Assembly: GCA_050248375.1 (NCBI GenBank)
Contig: JBFWSL010000094.1
Span: 1 to 11,743 of the forward strand
DNA length: 11,743 bases
Source: JAYZVT01 sp050248375
GTDB lineage: Bacteria > Pseudomonadota > Alphaproteobacteria > Rhizobiales > Methyloligellaceae
Direction of reading: 5' to 3'
Position numbers and translations under genes: made by a program
Notes under the pieces: generated by a model
Told to the model about the DNA's origin: nothing
Seen by the model: the letters and a program-made list of their open reading frames with translations, nothing else
The model's database searches: none
Part shown: piece by piece, positions 1 through 7,366 of the stretch
How positions within the stretch are numbered: the stretch's first letter is position 1
Layout: each line of letters begins with the position of its first letter

Positions 1-644
1 AGCCGCATGTCGGAATTGCCGGAAAGCCGGGCCGCCTGCACGAAGCCGGCGTTGCGGCGGATGTTCACCTCCGCGCGGGCGACACGGGCGTAGAAGGGCA
101 GGTTGATGATGGCGGTGGCGTAGACGATGTTCTCGATGGTATTGCCCAGCGCGGCGACGATGCCCATGGCCAGCACGAAGAGCGGGAAGGCCATGATGGT
201 GTCGATGAAGCGTCCGCTGACGCGGTCGAACATGCCGCCATAATAACCGGCGAGCGAGCCGACCACGGAGCCGACGGCGAAGGAAATGGCGACGGCGGCC
301 ACGGAGATCATGAGGTCGAGGCGGGTGGCCACGATGACGCGCGAGAGCACGTCGCGGCCAAGCTGGTCGGTGCCGAACCAGTGATCCCACGAGGGCGGCT
401 GCAAGGCCTTGGCGGCGTCCGTCGCCAGCGGATCGTATGGCGCGATCAGAGGCCCGAAGAGGCCCACGAACAGCACCAGCAGGAACTGCACGAAAGCGAT
501 CAGGCTGATCGGGTTCGACGACAGCACATGGCGGACATGACGGGCCTGCGTGCGCAGCCGCATGGAAAGCGTGCGGGCATCGGAAGCCGGCGCGAGGGAA
601 ACCGTCGCGCCGGGATCGCGGGCATGTACCGGTTTGTGATCCAT
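1..644 (-). CDS. ABC transporter permease, DppC type (partial, C-terminus outside window)
   Basis: Inner-membrane permease of a peptide/nickel-type (family 5) ABC importer; it should pair with the DppB-type permease just upstream to form the channel. The first 214 residues are present. A long polar N-terminal tail (about 1-44) precedes a first membrane segment (about 47-67). The DppC hallmark GTDQLGRDVLSR follows at 91-102, then further membrane segments (about 111-133 and 149-167). The reading stops inside the cytoplasmic coupling loop, at QAARLSGNSDMR, the start of the EAA-like motif that contacts the ATPase. The ATG at 644 is chosen because a strong purine-rich ribosome site (GGGGAGGGG) lies just upstream and the reading fits the family from residue 45 on. 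The gap to the upstream permease gene is 22 bases, so they are cotranscribed. The ATPase subunits are not in the window and probably follow to the left. The family is certain; the substrate is unknown. Confidence 0.92.
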   Translation of the reverse strand, partial: MDHKPVHARDPGATVSLAPASDARTLSMRLRTQARHVRHVLSSNPISLIAFVQFLLVLFVGLFGPLIAPYDPLATDAAKALQPPSWDHWFGTDQLGRDVLSRVIVATRLDLMISVAAVAISFAVGSVVGSLAGYYGGMFDRVSGRFIDTIMAFPLFVLAMGIVAALGNTIENIVYATAIINLPFYARVARAEVNIRRNAGFVQAARLSGNSDMR

Positions 645-666
645 TGTTCCCGTTCCCCTCCCCGGC

Positions 667-1695
667 TCAGTCGCCCAGGTCGATGCGCGGATCGATGAGC
701 GTGTAGAGAATGTCGATCAGCAGGTTCAGCACCACGAACATGACAGCCATGGAGAGCACGAACCCCTGCACGGCGGCATAGTCCGACACGACCAGCGCCT
801 CGACCGCGTAGGACCCTATGCCGGGCCACGCGAAGACCTTCTCCACCAGCACGTTGGCGCCCAGGGTGAAGGAGAAGACCATGCCCAGCGTAGTGATCAC
901 CGGCAGCAGCGCGTTGCGGAAGGCGTAGGCGCCGAGCACCTTGGCGCGCGACAGCCCGGCGGCGCGGGCGGTGCGGATGAAGTCGCTGGACAGAACCTGA
1001 AGCATGGACGCGCGGGTCATGCGCGTGATCGGCGCCAGGGTGAACAGGGCCAGCGTGATGGCCGGCAGCATGAGCTGCGCCAGCGCCGCCCAGGCGGTTT
1101 CGCCGTCGCCCGCCAGCAGGGCATCGACGACATAGAAGCCGGTGATGTGCTCCGGCGGCAGGTAGGCGAGGTCGATGCGTCCCAGTGGAGAGGGAGCCCA
1201 GCCGAGCAGGTAGTAGAAGACGAAGACCATGGCGAGGCCGGTGAAAAACGTGGGCAGGGACACGCCCGCCGTGGCGACGAAGCGGCAGATGTGGTCGATG
1301 GGCCTGCCCGGATGGGTGGCGGCCAGAACGCCCATGGGCACGGCGATCAGGATCGAAAGCAGCAGGGCGAACAGGGTGAGTTCGAGGGACGCCGGAAGGC
1401 GGCGCAGGAGTTCCTCGACCACCGGCTGGCCGGTTGAAATCGACTGGCCCAGCTCGCCCTGGGCCAGCGACTTCAGATACAGCCAGAACTGTTCCGGCAG
1501 CGAGCGGTCCAGGCCGAGTGCGGTCCGGATCTGGGCGATGGACTTCTCGTCCGCCGCCGGCCCGGCGAAATAGGCCGCCGGGTCGCCGGGCAGTGCCCGC
1601 GTCAGGATGAACGTCACCACGATCACCCCGAACAGCGCGGGCAGCGCCTGGCCGAGACGCCGGACGACCGTGCCCAGCCTGGACCGCGCCGCCAT
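667..1695 (-). CDS. ABC transporter permease, DppB type
   Basis: First inner-membrane permease of the family 5 ABC importer, 342 residues, the usual length. Membrane segment 1 lies at about 16-34 and is followed by the family-typical LTRALPGDPA at 31-40. An N-terminal periplasmic part (41-100) carries the GLDRSLPEQFW stretch seen in DppB/OppB proteins. Further membrane segments lie at about 103-126, 138-163, 205-224, 265-287 and 308-333. The EAA loop that docks on the ATPase is at 238-268 (DFIRTARAAGLSRAKVLGAY then FRNALLP). The end LIDPRIDLGD is typical. The ATG at 1695 lies only 4 bases past the stop of the binding-protein gene, suggesting translational coupling, and the second permease follows after 22 bases. 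It works with the binding protein (1700-3322) and the partial permease (1-644). Substrate specificity cannot be inferred. Confidence 0.95.
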   Translation of the reverse strand: MAARSRLGTVVRRLGQALPALFGVIVVTFILTRALPGDPAAYFAGPAADEKSIAQIRTALGLDRSLPEQFWLYLKSLAQGELGQSISTGQPVVEELLRRLPASLELTLFALLLSILIAVPMGVLAATHPGRPIDHICRFVATAGVSLPTFFTGLAMVFVFYYLLGWAPSPLGRIDLAYLPPEHITGFYVVDALLAGDGETAWAALAQLMLPAITLALFTLAPITRMTRASMLQVLSSDFIRTARAAGLSRAKVLGAYAFRNALLPVITTLGMVFSFTLGANVLVEKVFAWPGIGSYAVEALVVSDYAAVQGFVLSMAVMFVVLNLLIDILYTLIDPRIDLGD

Positions 1696-1699
1696 GGTC

Positions 1700-3322
1700 T
1701 CAGGCCTCGGCCTTGGCCAGCTTGCGCGCGTCGAGCTGGCGGTGGAACCAGAACTCGTAGCCGTTCAGGCTCTTTCCCATGGCCGAGTTCAGCGTCGGCT
1801 GCCACAGCGGGATGCGCGGCACGTCGTCGAAGGCGATCTCGATAAGACGCTTGATCTTCGGCGCGTAGTCGGGGTTGTCCGTCTCCATGTGCAGCGTCTC
1901 GTTGACGAGCGCGGCCACCTCCGGGTTGTCGTAGTTGGACGAGTTGAAGAGGTGTCCCTTCAGATAGGCCCAGAAGAAATAGTAGTCGGGATAATTCAGC
2001 CAGCCGCCGAAATTCTCCAGATGCAGAGGTAGCTTCTTCTCCACCAGGGCGGCCGTGCGCCAGTTGGCGCCCGGAATCTTGTCGACGGTGGCCTTGATAC
2101 CGATCCTGGCGAGGCCTTCCTGGATCAGCAGCGCCGTTGGTTCCATCCAGCTCGCCAGCGACAGGTCGAAGGAAAGCGGCACCTCGAAGCCGTCCTTGTA
2201 GGCGGTCTGGGAAAGCAACTCCCTGGCCTTCGCGTGGTCGGTCTTGTAGGGGAAGGGCTGGGGCCAGGAGATGTCCTCCGGCTTTGCCGATTTGCCGCCC
2301 CACATGGGCACGCCCTGCCCGTAGCCGGCGACCTTGAAGATTTCCTCGTAAGGCACCGACCAGGCGACGGCCTGGCGCACTTTCTTGTCCTTGAACGGCT
2401 CGAAGCCGAGGTTCACGCCGAGGACGTAGATGCAGTTCTCGATCGGCGTGGCGACCACGCTGACCGATTTCTTCTCCGCGAGTTCCTTGGCATCCTTGTC
2501 GGTGATGCCGAAGGAGAGGTCGATGTCGCCGCGCTCGATGAGGGCACGGCGGGTGGATTCCGAGGGCACCTCGCGCACAACGACGCGCTTGACGCCCGGC
2601 AGCGGGCCGCTGGTCCACTTGTCGTTGCGCTCGTAGACGAGCTGCTGGCCGGGATCCCAGCGGGCAACCTTGAAGGCGCCGCTGCCGGCGGGATTGCGGT
2701 GAAGATACTCCGTCGCCCAGGGGTCTTCGGCGGTGGCGTGCTTCTTCGCCTCCGTGGCATTGATGATCATGGGCACGGGCACGGCCAGATCCGGAACCGT
2801 GAGCTTGGACGGACGGATCAGGTCTATGCGGAAGGTCTTCTCATCCACGGCGACAAACTGCTCGGGCTTCTCCAGCGATCCCGCCTTCATCTGCACGGCG
2901 GGGAAGCCGCCGAGGGAAACGGCGCGGGCAAGCGACCAGCGCACGTCCTCCGCCGTCACCGGCGTGCCGTCCCAGAAGATGGCGTCCTTGCGCAGCTTGA
3001 AGGTGATGGACTTGCCATCGGCGCTAGTCTCCCAGCTTTCGGCGAGGTCCGGCCTGATCACCGAATAGTCATAGGAGAGCGAGCCGTCGGGCAGCTTCTT
3101 GGTGCCGAAGGAGACCAGCCGGTCGTAACAATTGACCGCCACCTGGTAGCTGGGGCGGTTGGTGCCCTTGCGGTGCAGGTCGAGCGAATTGATGGTCTGG
3201 CCTATGACCACGACGGCAGTCCCCTCGGGGGCCGCGAGCGCGGACGTGAACTTCAGGTAAGGCAGCATGTTGGCGCCCAGAGCCGTCATGCCCACCGTCT
3301 TGAGAAAGTCTCTGCGATCCAT
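1700..3322 (-). CDS. ABC transporter substrate-binding protein, family 5 (SBP_bac_5), Tat-type signal
   Basis: Periplasmic solute-binding protein, 540 residues, the usual size for the DppA/OppA/NikA class. Residues 1-30 form a signal with a twin-arginine motif (DRRDFLK at 2-8, Asp in place of the usual Ser/Thr), a weakly hydrophobic core and a likely cut after SALA (28-30). Family hallmarks follow: YDRLVSF at 66-72, PDLAESWETSADG at 91-103, then FKLRKDAIFWDGTPVTAEDV around 108-127. The reading frame extends 23 codons further upstream, but a perfect AGGAGG lies 7 bases before the ATG at 3322 and the signal peptide begins there, so the longer form is rejected. It is the first gene of the transporter operon, behind a candidate promoter (3397-3425) and inverted repeat (3371-3390). 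Neighbouring CoA-transferase and crotonase genes suggest a carboxylate-containing ligand, but peptides, opines or others remain possible. Confidence 0.93.
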   Translation of the reverse strand: MDRRDFLKTVGMTALGANMLPYLKFTSALAAPEGTAVVVIGQTINSLDLHRKGTNRPSYQVAVNCYDRLVSFGTKKLPDGSLSYDYSVIRPDLAESWETSADGKSITFKLRKDAIFWDGTPVTAEDVRWSLARAVSLGGFPAVQMKAGSLEKPEQFVAVDEKTFRIDLIRPSKLTVPDLAVPVPMIINATEAKKHATAEDPWATEYLHRNPAGSGAFKVARWDPGQQLVYERNDKWTSGPLPGVKRVVVREVPSESTRRALIERGDIDLSFGITDKDAKELAEKKSVSVVATPIENCIYVLGVNLGFEPFKDKKVRQAVAWSVPYEEIFKVAGYGQGVPMWGGKSAKPEDISWPQPFPYKTDHAKARELLSQTAYKDGFEVPLSFDLSLASWMEPTALLIQEGLARIGIKATVDKIPGANWRTAALVEKKLPLHLENFGGWLNYPDYYFFWAYLKGHLFNSSNYDNPEVAALVNETLHMETDNPDYAPKIKRLIEIAFDDVPRIPLWQPTLNSAMGKSLNGYEFWFHRQLDARKLAKAEA

Positions 3323-3329
3323 GGCAACA

Positions 3330-3335
3330 CCTCCT
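3330..3335 (-). promoter_or_regulatory. Ribosome binding site of the binding-protein gene
   Basis: A perfect AGGAGG on the minus strand, 7 bases before the ATG at 3322. It decides the start against the 23-codon upstream extension, which would bury the Tat-type signal inside the protein. Confidence 0.85.
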
Positions 3336-3370
3336 GCCGATAGCCAGGCTGGCTCTTTCCCCGGCCAGAC

Positions 3371-3390
3371 TGCATGCAATTTTGCATGCA
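3371..3390. promoter_or_regulatory. Candidate operator: 20-base inverted repeat TGCATGCAA-2-TTGCATGCA
   Basis: Two 9-base arms, perfectly complementary, are separated by 2 bases. The site lies 48 bases upstream of the binding-protein ATG and directly downstream of a candidate promoter, so it would cover the expected transcription start. Such a position suits a dimeric repressor that blocks transcription of the ABC operon and releases it when a ligand is present. Each arm also contains the self-complementary TGCATGCA. It is AT-rich in a GC-rich setting. There is no U-tract, so a terminator is unlikely. The regulator gene is not in the window; its family is unknown. Confidence 0.6.
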
Positions 3391-3396
3391 AAGCAG

Positions 3397-3425
3397 ATGC
3401 CAGAATCTTTTCTGCGCTATTTCAA
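3397..3425 (-). promoter_or_regulatory. Candidate sigma70-type promoter of the ABC importer operon
   Basis: On the minus strand TTGAAA (3425-3420) is followed after 17 bases by TGGCAT (3402-3397). The -35 is good; the -10 is weak (three of six consensus positions). The predicted start falls at about 3390, the edge of the 20-base inverted repeat, a layout typical of a repressible promoter. The weak -10 keeps confidence low. Confidence 0.35.
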
Positions 3426-3546
3426 AGGGTTATTAGCAGGCCATTCGGCCGGTGCCGCCATTGATTGCATAATATGCGGGCGGCGGCAGGCATGTGCCTG
3501 TGAATTCATCAGGCTGACTGTGGGGAGCGGTCCAATCTGGCGAGTG

Positions 3547-3562
3547 CAGGTCCTAGGACCTG
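3547..3562. repeat. Perfect 16-base palindrome CAGGTCCTAGGACCTG over a stop codon
   Basis: All 8 base pairs of the dyad are complementary without a spacer. The TAG stop of the crotonase gene (3555-3553) sits at its centre. In RNA it could form only a 6-pair hairpin with a CUAG loop, and no U-run follows, so it is a poor terminator. It might be a protein-binding site, or the coding part may be chance; the last codons of a gene are under light constraint. Confidence 0.45.
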
Positions 3563-4302
3563 GAAGCGCCGGGTTTGCGGGCCGAGGCGGCCACGAAATA
3601 CTGGATGCGCCACTTGAGGCCGGGCTCCGACACCGAGCGGACAAGGGCATCCATATCCTCGGCCCGGCGGTCCTCGAGGGTGCGGGCGAGCAGCATGCGG
3701 TGGGAGTCCGCCGGCAGGGCGCCAGCGGACGCGGCGGCCTCGGCGATGATCCCGGGCCATTGATCCTGTCCATGCAGACCGGTCAGGAAGCCGCAGCCGA
3801 GCGCCTCCTTCGCGCCGAAGACGCGGGAGCTTTCGAGAATATCGCGGGCGGCGTCCTTGCCGATGGTTGCGGCGAGGCGGCGGGTGCCGAGAACGATGCC
3901 GAAACGCAGGCCGGGCATTCGAAACTTCGCGTCGGTCGCGGCGATGCGGCGGGTGCAGCAGCACACCATGTCGGCCGCCGCCCCGTAGCAGGCGCCGTGC
4001 ACCAGGGCGAGCGTGGCGAACGGGGCATGATAGAGCGCCTGCAGCACCAGTTCGACGCGGATGAAGCGCAGCGCGAGATCACCGTCGGACTGGGCCTCGA
4101 TGCCGCCGAAGTCGAAGCCGCCCGAGAAGCCCTCTCCCGCGCCGCGCAGAACGAGCAGGCGGGTCCCGTCGCCATGGGCACGGCTGAGCGCGGAAAGCAT
4201 CTCGTCGATGAGTCCGGCGGACAGCGCGTTGCGCTTTTCCGGCCGGTTGAGCGTGAGGGTCGTCACCGCGCCGTCACGTTCGGCCAGGACCGCTTCGCTC
4301 AT
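3553..4302 (-). CDS. Crotonase-superfamily protein (enoyl-CoA hydratase/isomerase-like) lacking the catalytic Glu pair
   Basis: 249 residues, about family length (250-270). The crotonase N-terminus is clear: VTTLTLNRPEKRNALS at 13-28, then the oxyanion-hole segment GFSGGFD at 58-64 and the second CoA-binding loop VHGACYGAAADM at 101-112. In classical enoyl-CoA hydratase two glutamates (rat Glu144 and Glu164) add water; here the matching places are Asp111 and Gly131 (in FRMPGLRFGI), so ordinary hydration is doubtful. The oxyanion hole is kept, so thioester chemistry such as hydrolysis, decarboxylation or isomerisation by other residues is possible, as known for other crotonases. A three-cysteine run at 114-116 is unusual. 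The ATG at 4302 overlaps the CoA-transferase stop by 4 bases (ATGA), implying coupled translation and a shared pathway: the transferase makes the CoA thioester, this protein acts on it. Fold certain, reaction unknown. Confidence 0.88.
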   Translation of the reverse strand: MSEAVLAERDGAVTTLTLNRPEKRNALSAGLIDEMLSALSRAHGDGTRLLVLRGAGEGFSGGFDFGGIEAQSDGDLALRFIRVELVLQALYHAPFATLALVHGACYGAAADMVCCCTRRIAATDAKFRMPGLRFGIVLGTRRLAATIGKDAARDILESSRVFGAKEALGCGFLTGLHGQDQWPGIIAEAAASAGALPADSHRMLLARTLEDRRAEDMDALVRSVSEPGLKWRIQYFVAASARKPGASRS

Positions 4303-5513
4303 TGCCGCCGCTCCCGGACGCCCTGATCCCTGGCGGCGGGCTCAGCCAGCCACTCGTCGCAGACCTCCTGGGTATGCTCGCCGAGCTCGGGCGGACGGCG
4401 GACGACTTCGAAGCGGTAGCCGGACATGTGGACCGGATACGCCGTGGTACGGGTCTCGACGCCGTTGGGCAGGGTCAGGGGACGCACCAGATCCATAGTC
4501 TGCACATGCGGATCGGCGAGCGTGTCTTCATAGGTGTTGATAGGCGAGCAAGGCACACCGCGGCGGTCCATCTCCTCGAGCCATTCGGCGGCGGAGCGCG
4601 TGGCGAAGGGTTTCTCGAGTATTTCCAGCATGACCTTCTGGTTCTTCGCCCGGTCGAGCTGGGTGGCGAAGCGCGGGTCTTCCTTCAGCTCCGGCAGCCC
4701 TACCGCGTCGGCGACCTCATGCCAGAGCTTGTCGTTGCCGGCGGCAATGATGAAGTAGTCGTCGCTCGCCTTGTAGGCCTGGTAGGGCGCGTTGCGCGGG
4801 TGCGCGGAGCCGAGCGGTCTCGGGGTGCGGCCGGTGCCGAAATACTCGCTGGTCTGCAGCGCGGCGACGCCAATCAGCGAGCCAAGCATGGAACAGTCGA
4901 TGAACGCCCCCTCGCCGGTCTCGCGCGCCTTCATCAGGGCGGCGGCGATGGTGTAGGCGGCATAAAGTCCGGCGCAGAAATCGCCGACCGGGACGCCGCA
5001 CTTCACCGGCGGCGCGTCCGGCTCGCCGGTGACGCTCATCAGGCCGCTCATGCCCTGCACGGTGACGTCGAAGGCGCCCTTGTGGGCGTAGGGTCCCCTG
5101 GAGCCGTAGCCCGAGATGGAACAATAGACGATGCGAGGGTTCACCGCGCGCACGTCGTCATAGCCGAGCCCGAGACGCGGCAGGACGCCGGCGCGAAAGT
5201 TCTCCACCAGGACGTCGGCCCTGGCACAGAGCCTCAGCAGGCGCTTCAGGTCCTCGGGGCTTTTCAGGTCGGCCGTGATGCTGCGCTTGTTGCGGTTGAG
5301 CGAGGCGAAATTCTCGCTGTAGGCGGCACCGCCATTCGCTCCAGAGAGCGGCGGCCAGTTGCGCATGCCGTCGCCGCCGTCGGGACGTTCCACCTTGACC
5401 ACGTCGGCTCCGAGGTCGGCAAGCACGGAACCCGCGAAGGGGCCGGCGGCGATCTGCCCGAATTCCAGAACCCTGATTCCGGACAGGGGCGCTCCTGCCA
5501 TGGTTGCGCTCAT
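4299..5513 (-). CDS. Family III CoA-transferase (CaiB/BaiF/formyl-CoA transferase type)
   Basis: Cytoplasmic enzyme moving CoA from one acyl-CoA to a free carboxylate; 404 residues, the usual length. Hallmarks: PLSGIRVLEFGQIAAGPFAG at 9-28, LGADVVKVERPDGGD at 34-48, the NRNKRSITADL stretch at 73-83, ADVLVENFRAG at 99-109 and SGYGSRGPY at 134-142. The catalytic aspartate of the family (Asp169 in Oxalobacter formyl-CoA transferase) matches Asp178 in GVPVGDFCAG (173-182). The C-terminal part has GVPCSPINTYEDTLADPHVQ at 319-338 and ends with the LGEHTQEV signature. The frame opens 50 codons earlier, but the family begins at residue 9 after the ATG at 5513, which has a GGGAG ribosome site about 8 bases upstream. 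It is first in a two-gene operon with the crotonase. The donor and acceptor acids cannot be told from sequence. Confidence 0.93.
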   Translation of the reverse strand: MSATMAGAPLSGIRVLEFGQIAAGPFAGSVLADLGADVVKVERPDGGDGMRNWPPLSGANGGAAYSENFASLNRNKRSITADLKSPEDLKRLLRLCARADVLVENFRAGVLPRLGLGYDDVRAVNPRIVYCSISGYGSRGPYAHKGAFDVTVQGMSGLMSVTGEPDAPPVKCGVPVGDFCAGLYAAYTIAAALMKARETGEGAFIDCSMLGSLIGVAALQTSEYFGTGRTPRPLGSAHPRNAPYQAYKASDDYFIIAAGNDKLWHEVADAVGLPELKEDPRFATQLDRAKNQKVMLEILEKPFATRSAAEWLEEMDRRGVPCSPINTYEDTLADPHVQTMDLVRPLTLPNGVETRTTAYPVHMSGYRFEVVRRPPELGEHTQEVCDEWLAEPAARDQGVRERRQ

Positions 5514-5758
5514 GACCGGCTCTCCCGGCAATTCCTGGGGCGTATACGCATATCTCGCAATCTCATGTGTCCGGCGGGCGGGGCGGCTGCATAACCGTTC
5601 CGGCGTAGGTCTACTGATACAGGACGAGGATGACAATGGCGCGCTGCGCCCGGCGGGGCACAAGCGTTACCGCAGGACGGCATGGCGATGCGCTCACCTG
5701 CAGGGACGGTCGGCTGCCCCGAGCAATCTGCGTCCCAGCCCGTTATCGAGTACGGACC
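5514..5758. other. Intergenic region between the Sel1 gene and the CoA-transferase gene
   Basis: No convincing gene in this 245-base stretch. It must hold the end of the stator operon transcript and the promoter of the CoA-transferase operon. I see a 10-base palindrome (5540-5549) and a weak hairpin with 6-base arms GGGACG (5703-5708) and CGTCCC (5731-5736) and a 22-base loop, just beyond the Sel1 stop and without a T-run. No convincing -35/-10 pair was found. An open frame extends the CoA-transferase N-terminus through part of it, but this is judged non-coding. Confidence 0.6.
5540..5549. promoter_or_regulatory. Candidate operator: 10-base palindrome GCGTATACGC
   Basis: A perfect palindrome centred on GTATAC, 26 bases upstream of the CoA-transferase start. 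A GTATAC core is common in operators of GntR-family regulators, many of which control organic-acid use. The regulator is not in the window. A 10-base dyad can occur by chance, so this is tentative. Confidence 0.3.
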
Positions 5759-7366
5759 CTAATGGCTCTGGACCTTGCCGGAAGGATCGTAGCTGATGTT
5801 CATGCGGCGCAGCGTCTTCTGCGCGCTGTCATCACCCTGGACCGCGGCCTTGACCAGCCAATCCACGCCCTCCTGATAATTCTTGGCCACTCCCCAGCCC
5901 TTGATCAGCATGTTGCCGAGCTCGCGCTGCGCGACGGCGTTGCCCTGCTCCGCGGATTTCCGATACAGCTCGGCCGCGAATGCGGGGTTGCGCCGCAGCC
6001 CGCCGACGCCACGGACCAGCAGGTTGGCGAGATTGGCCTGGCCGTACATGTTCCCGGCATCCGCCGCCTTGGCATACCACTGGGCCGCCGCCTGATAGCT
6101 CTTCGCCACGCCCTGACCCTGCTCGTGCATCAGGCCGATCAGATTCATGGCCAGCGCATGTCCCTGCGCCGCCGCCTTGTTCAGCCAGTGCATGGCCTGA
6201 ACATAGTTGACCGGCACACCCTGGCCCTGCCGGTACATGTAGCCGAGATTGTACTGGCCCGGCGAGAAGCCCTGCTCGGCGGACTTGGCATACCAGAACA
6301 CGGCCTCGGAGTCGTTGCGGGCGACGCCGCGTCCGCTCTGCAACAAGGTTCCGAGATAGTTCTGCGCGTCGGCGCTGTCCTTCGCGGCGGCCTTGCGGGC
6401 CCATTCATAGGCCGCCTCGTCGTCGCGCTGCACGCCGTCGCCATCGGCATACATGCGCGTCAGGGACATCTGTGCAGGTATGTAGCCCTTGTCCGCCGCC
6501 TTGGTGAACCACTCCACCGCCGCCGCCTTGTCGGTGACGACACCGCGCCCGTTCTGCAGCACCCACCCGTAGTTGTTCTCGCAGGTTACGTGGCCGGAGA
6601 GGGCGCATTTGCGGAACCAGTCCGCCGCCTCCACATCGTTGCGCTCGACGCCGTCACCACGCAGCAGGACATGGCCGAGATTGTTCATGGCTCTCGGATC
6701 GCCCAGTTCGGCGGCCTTGCGGTAGAGCGCCGCGGCCTCGGCCGGGCTCTTCTGGATACCAAGCCCCAGATGCAGCATCTTGCCCTTGATGAACAGCGCC
6801 TCGGGATCGTTCCGCGCGGCGAGCGACTCCGCCAGCTTCCACGCTTCGGCGTAATTTTTCGTATCGAACGCACGGGTCAACGCCTCGTGCTCGGGAGTAT
6901 TCTGCGCCTGCCGTTCCGACAGGGGCTTTTCGCCCTCGCCGGGACCGGTGGTCCCCTCGTCCTGCGCCTGCTCCTTCTGGCCGTCGCCGTTCTTCTTTTC
7001 GTCGGCCCGGGCCTGCTGCTGCGCATCCTGTCCGCCCTGGCCTTCGTTCTGCACGACCTCCTGGTCCGTGCCGGGATCGCCCGGCCCGTCGTCACCGGGC
7101 CATAGCGCCCATACGCCCACGGCGAGGACCAGAGCAAGCGCGCCGGCGCCCATGACCAGCGTCCTGGAACCGCCTGTGGCGAGGGCGGGACCCTTATCGG
7201 CGCCGGCGGCACTCTTCGGCCTCGCCTTCGGGCCGGGCGAAGTCCTTGCGGTTGTCCTGGCGGAGGCTTTGGCGGGGTCCTTCGGAACTGCTCCGCACAC
7301 CGGGCAAGCCTCCTGCTCGTCGCGGTCGTAAACGTGTCCCTCGATGCATCGGATCAGGTTGCTCAT
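5759..7366 (-). CDS. Zinc-ribbon / single membrane segment / nine Sel1 repeats protein, third gene of stator-like operon
   Basis: 535 residues. The N-terminus has a zinc-ribbon-like motif, Cys7-x3-His11 and Cys21-Pro-Val-Cys24, in the style CxxGHxYD...CPxCG known at the start of some FHA-domain and other signalling proteins. A basic Lys/Arg/Pro/Ala linker (30-68) leads to one membrane segment (about 70-89). An acidic Gln/Gly-rich linker follows (91-160), then nine consecutive Sel1 repeats of 36-37 residues (187-511), each with the G-x-G-V and A-x-x-W/Y-x-x-K-A-A pattern, plus a short cap (512-535). Sel1 repeats form a helical superhelix that binds proteins. The positive-inside rule puts the ribbon in the cytoplasm and the repeats in the periplasm. 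The ATG at 7366 overlaps the upstream stop (ATGA); the 38-codon longer frame runs entirely inside that upstream gene and is rejected. Likely an adaptor of the MotA/MotB-like pair. Architecture sure, role inferred. Confidence 0.9.
   Translation of the reverse strand: MSNLIRCIEGHVYDRDEQEACPVCGAVPKDPAKASARTTARTSPGPKARPKSAAGADKGPALATGGSRTLVMGAGALALVLAVGVWALWPGDDGPGDPGTDQEVVQNEGQGGQDAQQQARADEKKNGDGQKEQAQDEGTTGPGEGEKPLSERQAQNTPEHEALTRAFDTKNYAEAWKLAESLAARNDPEALFIKGKMLHLGLGIQKSPAEAAALYRKAAELGDPRAMNNLGHVLLRGDGVERNDVEAADWFRKCALSGHVTCENNYGWVLQNGRGVVTDKAAAVEWFTKAADKGYIPAQMSLTRMYADGDGVQRDDEAAYEWARKAAAKDSADAQNYLGTLLQSGRGVARNDSEAVFWYAKSAEQGFSPGQYNLGYMYRQGQGVPVNYVQAMHWLNKAAAQGHALAMNLIGLMHEQGQGVAKSYQAAAQWYAKAADAGNMYGQANLANLLVRGVGGLRRNPAFAAELYRKSAEQGNAVAQRELGNMLIKGWGVAKNYQEGVDWLVKAAVQGDDSAQKTLRRMNISYDPSGKVQSH

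Noticed and set aside
2234..3343. A 369-codon plus-strand open frame
   Set aside because: Antisense to the substrate-binding protein gene with unmistakable family motifs.
3323..3391. A 23-codon N-terminal extension of the binding protein
   Set aside because: It would bury the Tat-type signal, run through the inverted repeat, and ignore the perfect AGGAGG before the ATG at 3322.
3549..3560. Intrinsic terminator after the crotonase gene
   Set aside because: The palindrome allows only a 6-pair stem with a 4-base loop and there is no T-run after it on the minus strand.
4302..5594. A 430-codon plus-strand open frame
   Set aside because: Antisense to the CoA-transferase gene, which has the full family motif set.
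5514..5663. A 50-codon N-terminal extension of the CoA-transferase
   Set aside because: The family fold begins right after the ATG at 5513, which has its own ribosome site; the extension has no recognisable content.
5830..6806. DNA tandem repeat or CRISPR-like array
   Set aside because: The periodicity is at protein level (36-residue Sel1 repeats); the DNA units are divergent and have no constant repeat with unique spacers.
5630..7105. A long open frame (491 codons) on the plus strand opposite the Sel1 gene
   Set aside because: It lies antisense to nine clear Sel1 repeats; its leucine/arginine/histidine-rich product is the usual shadow of a GC-rich gene and matches no family I know.
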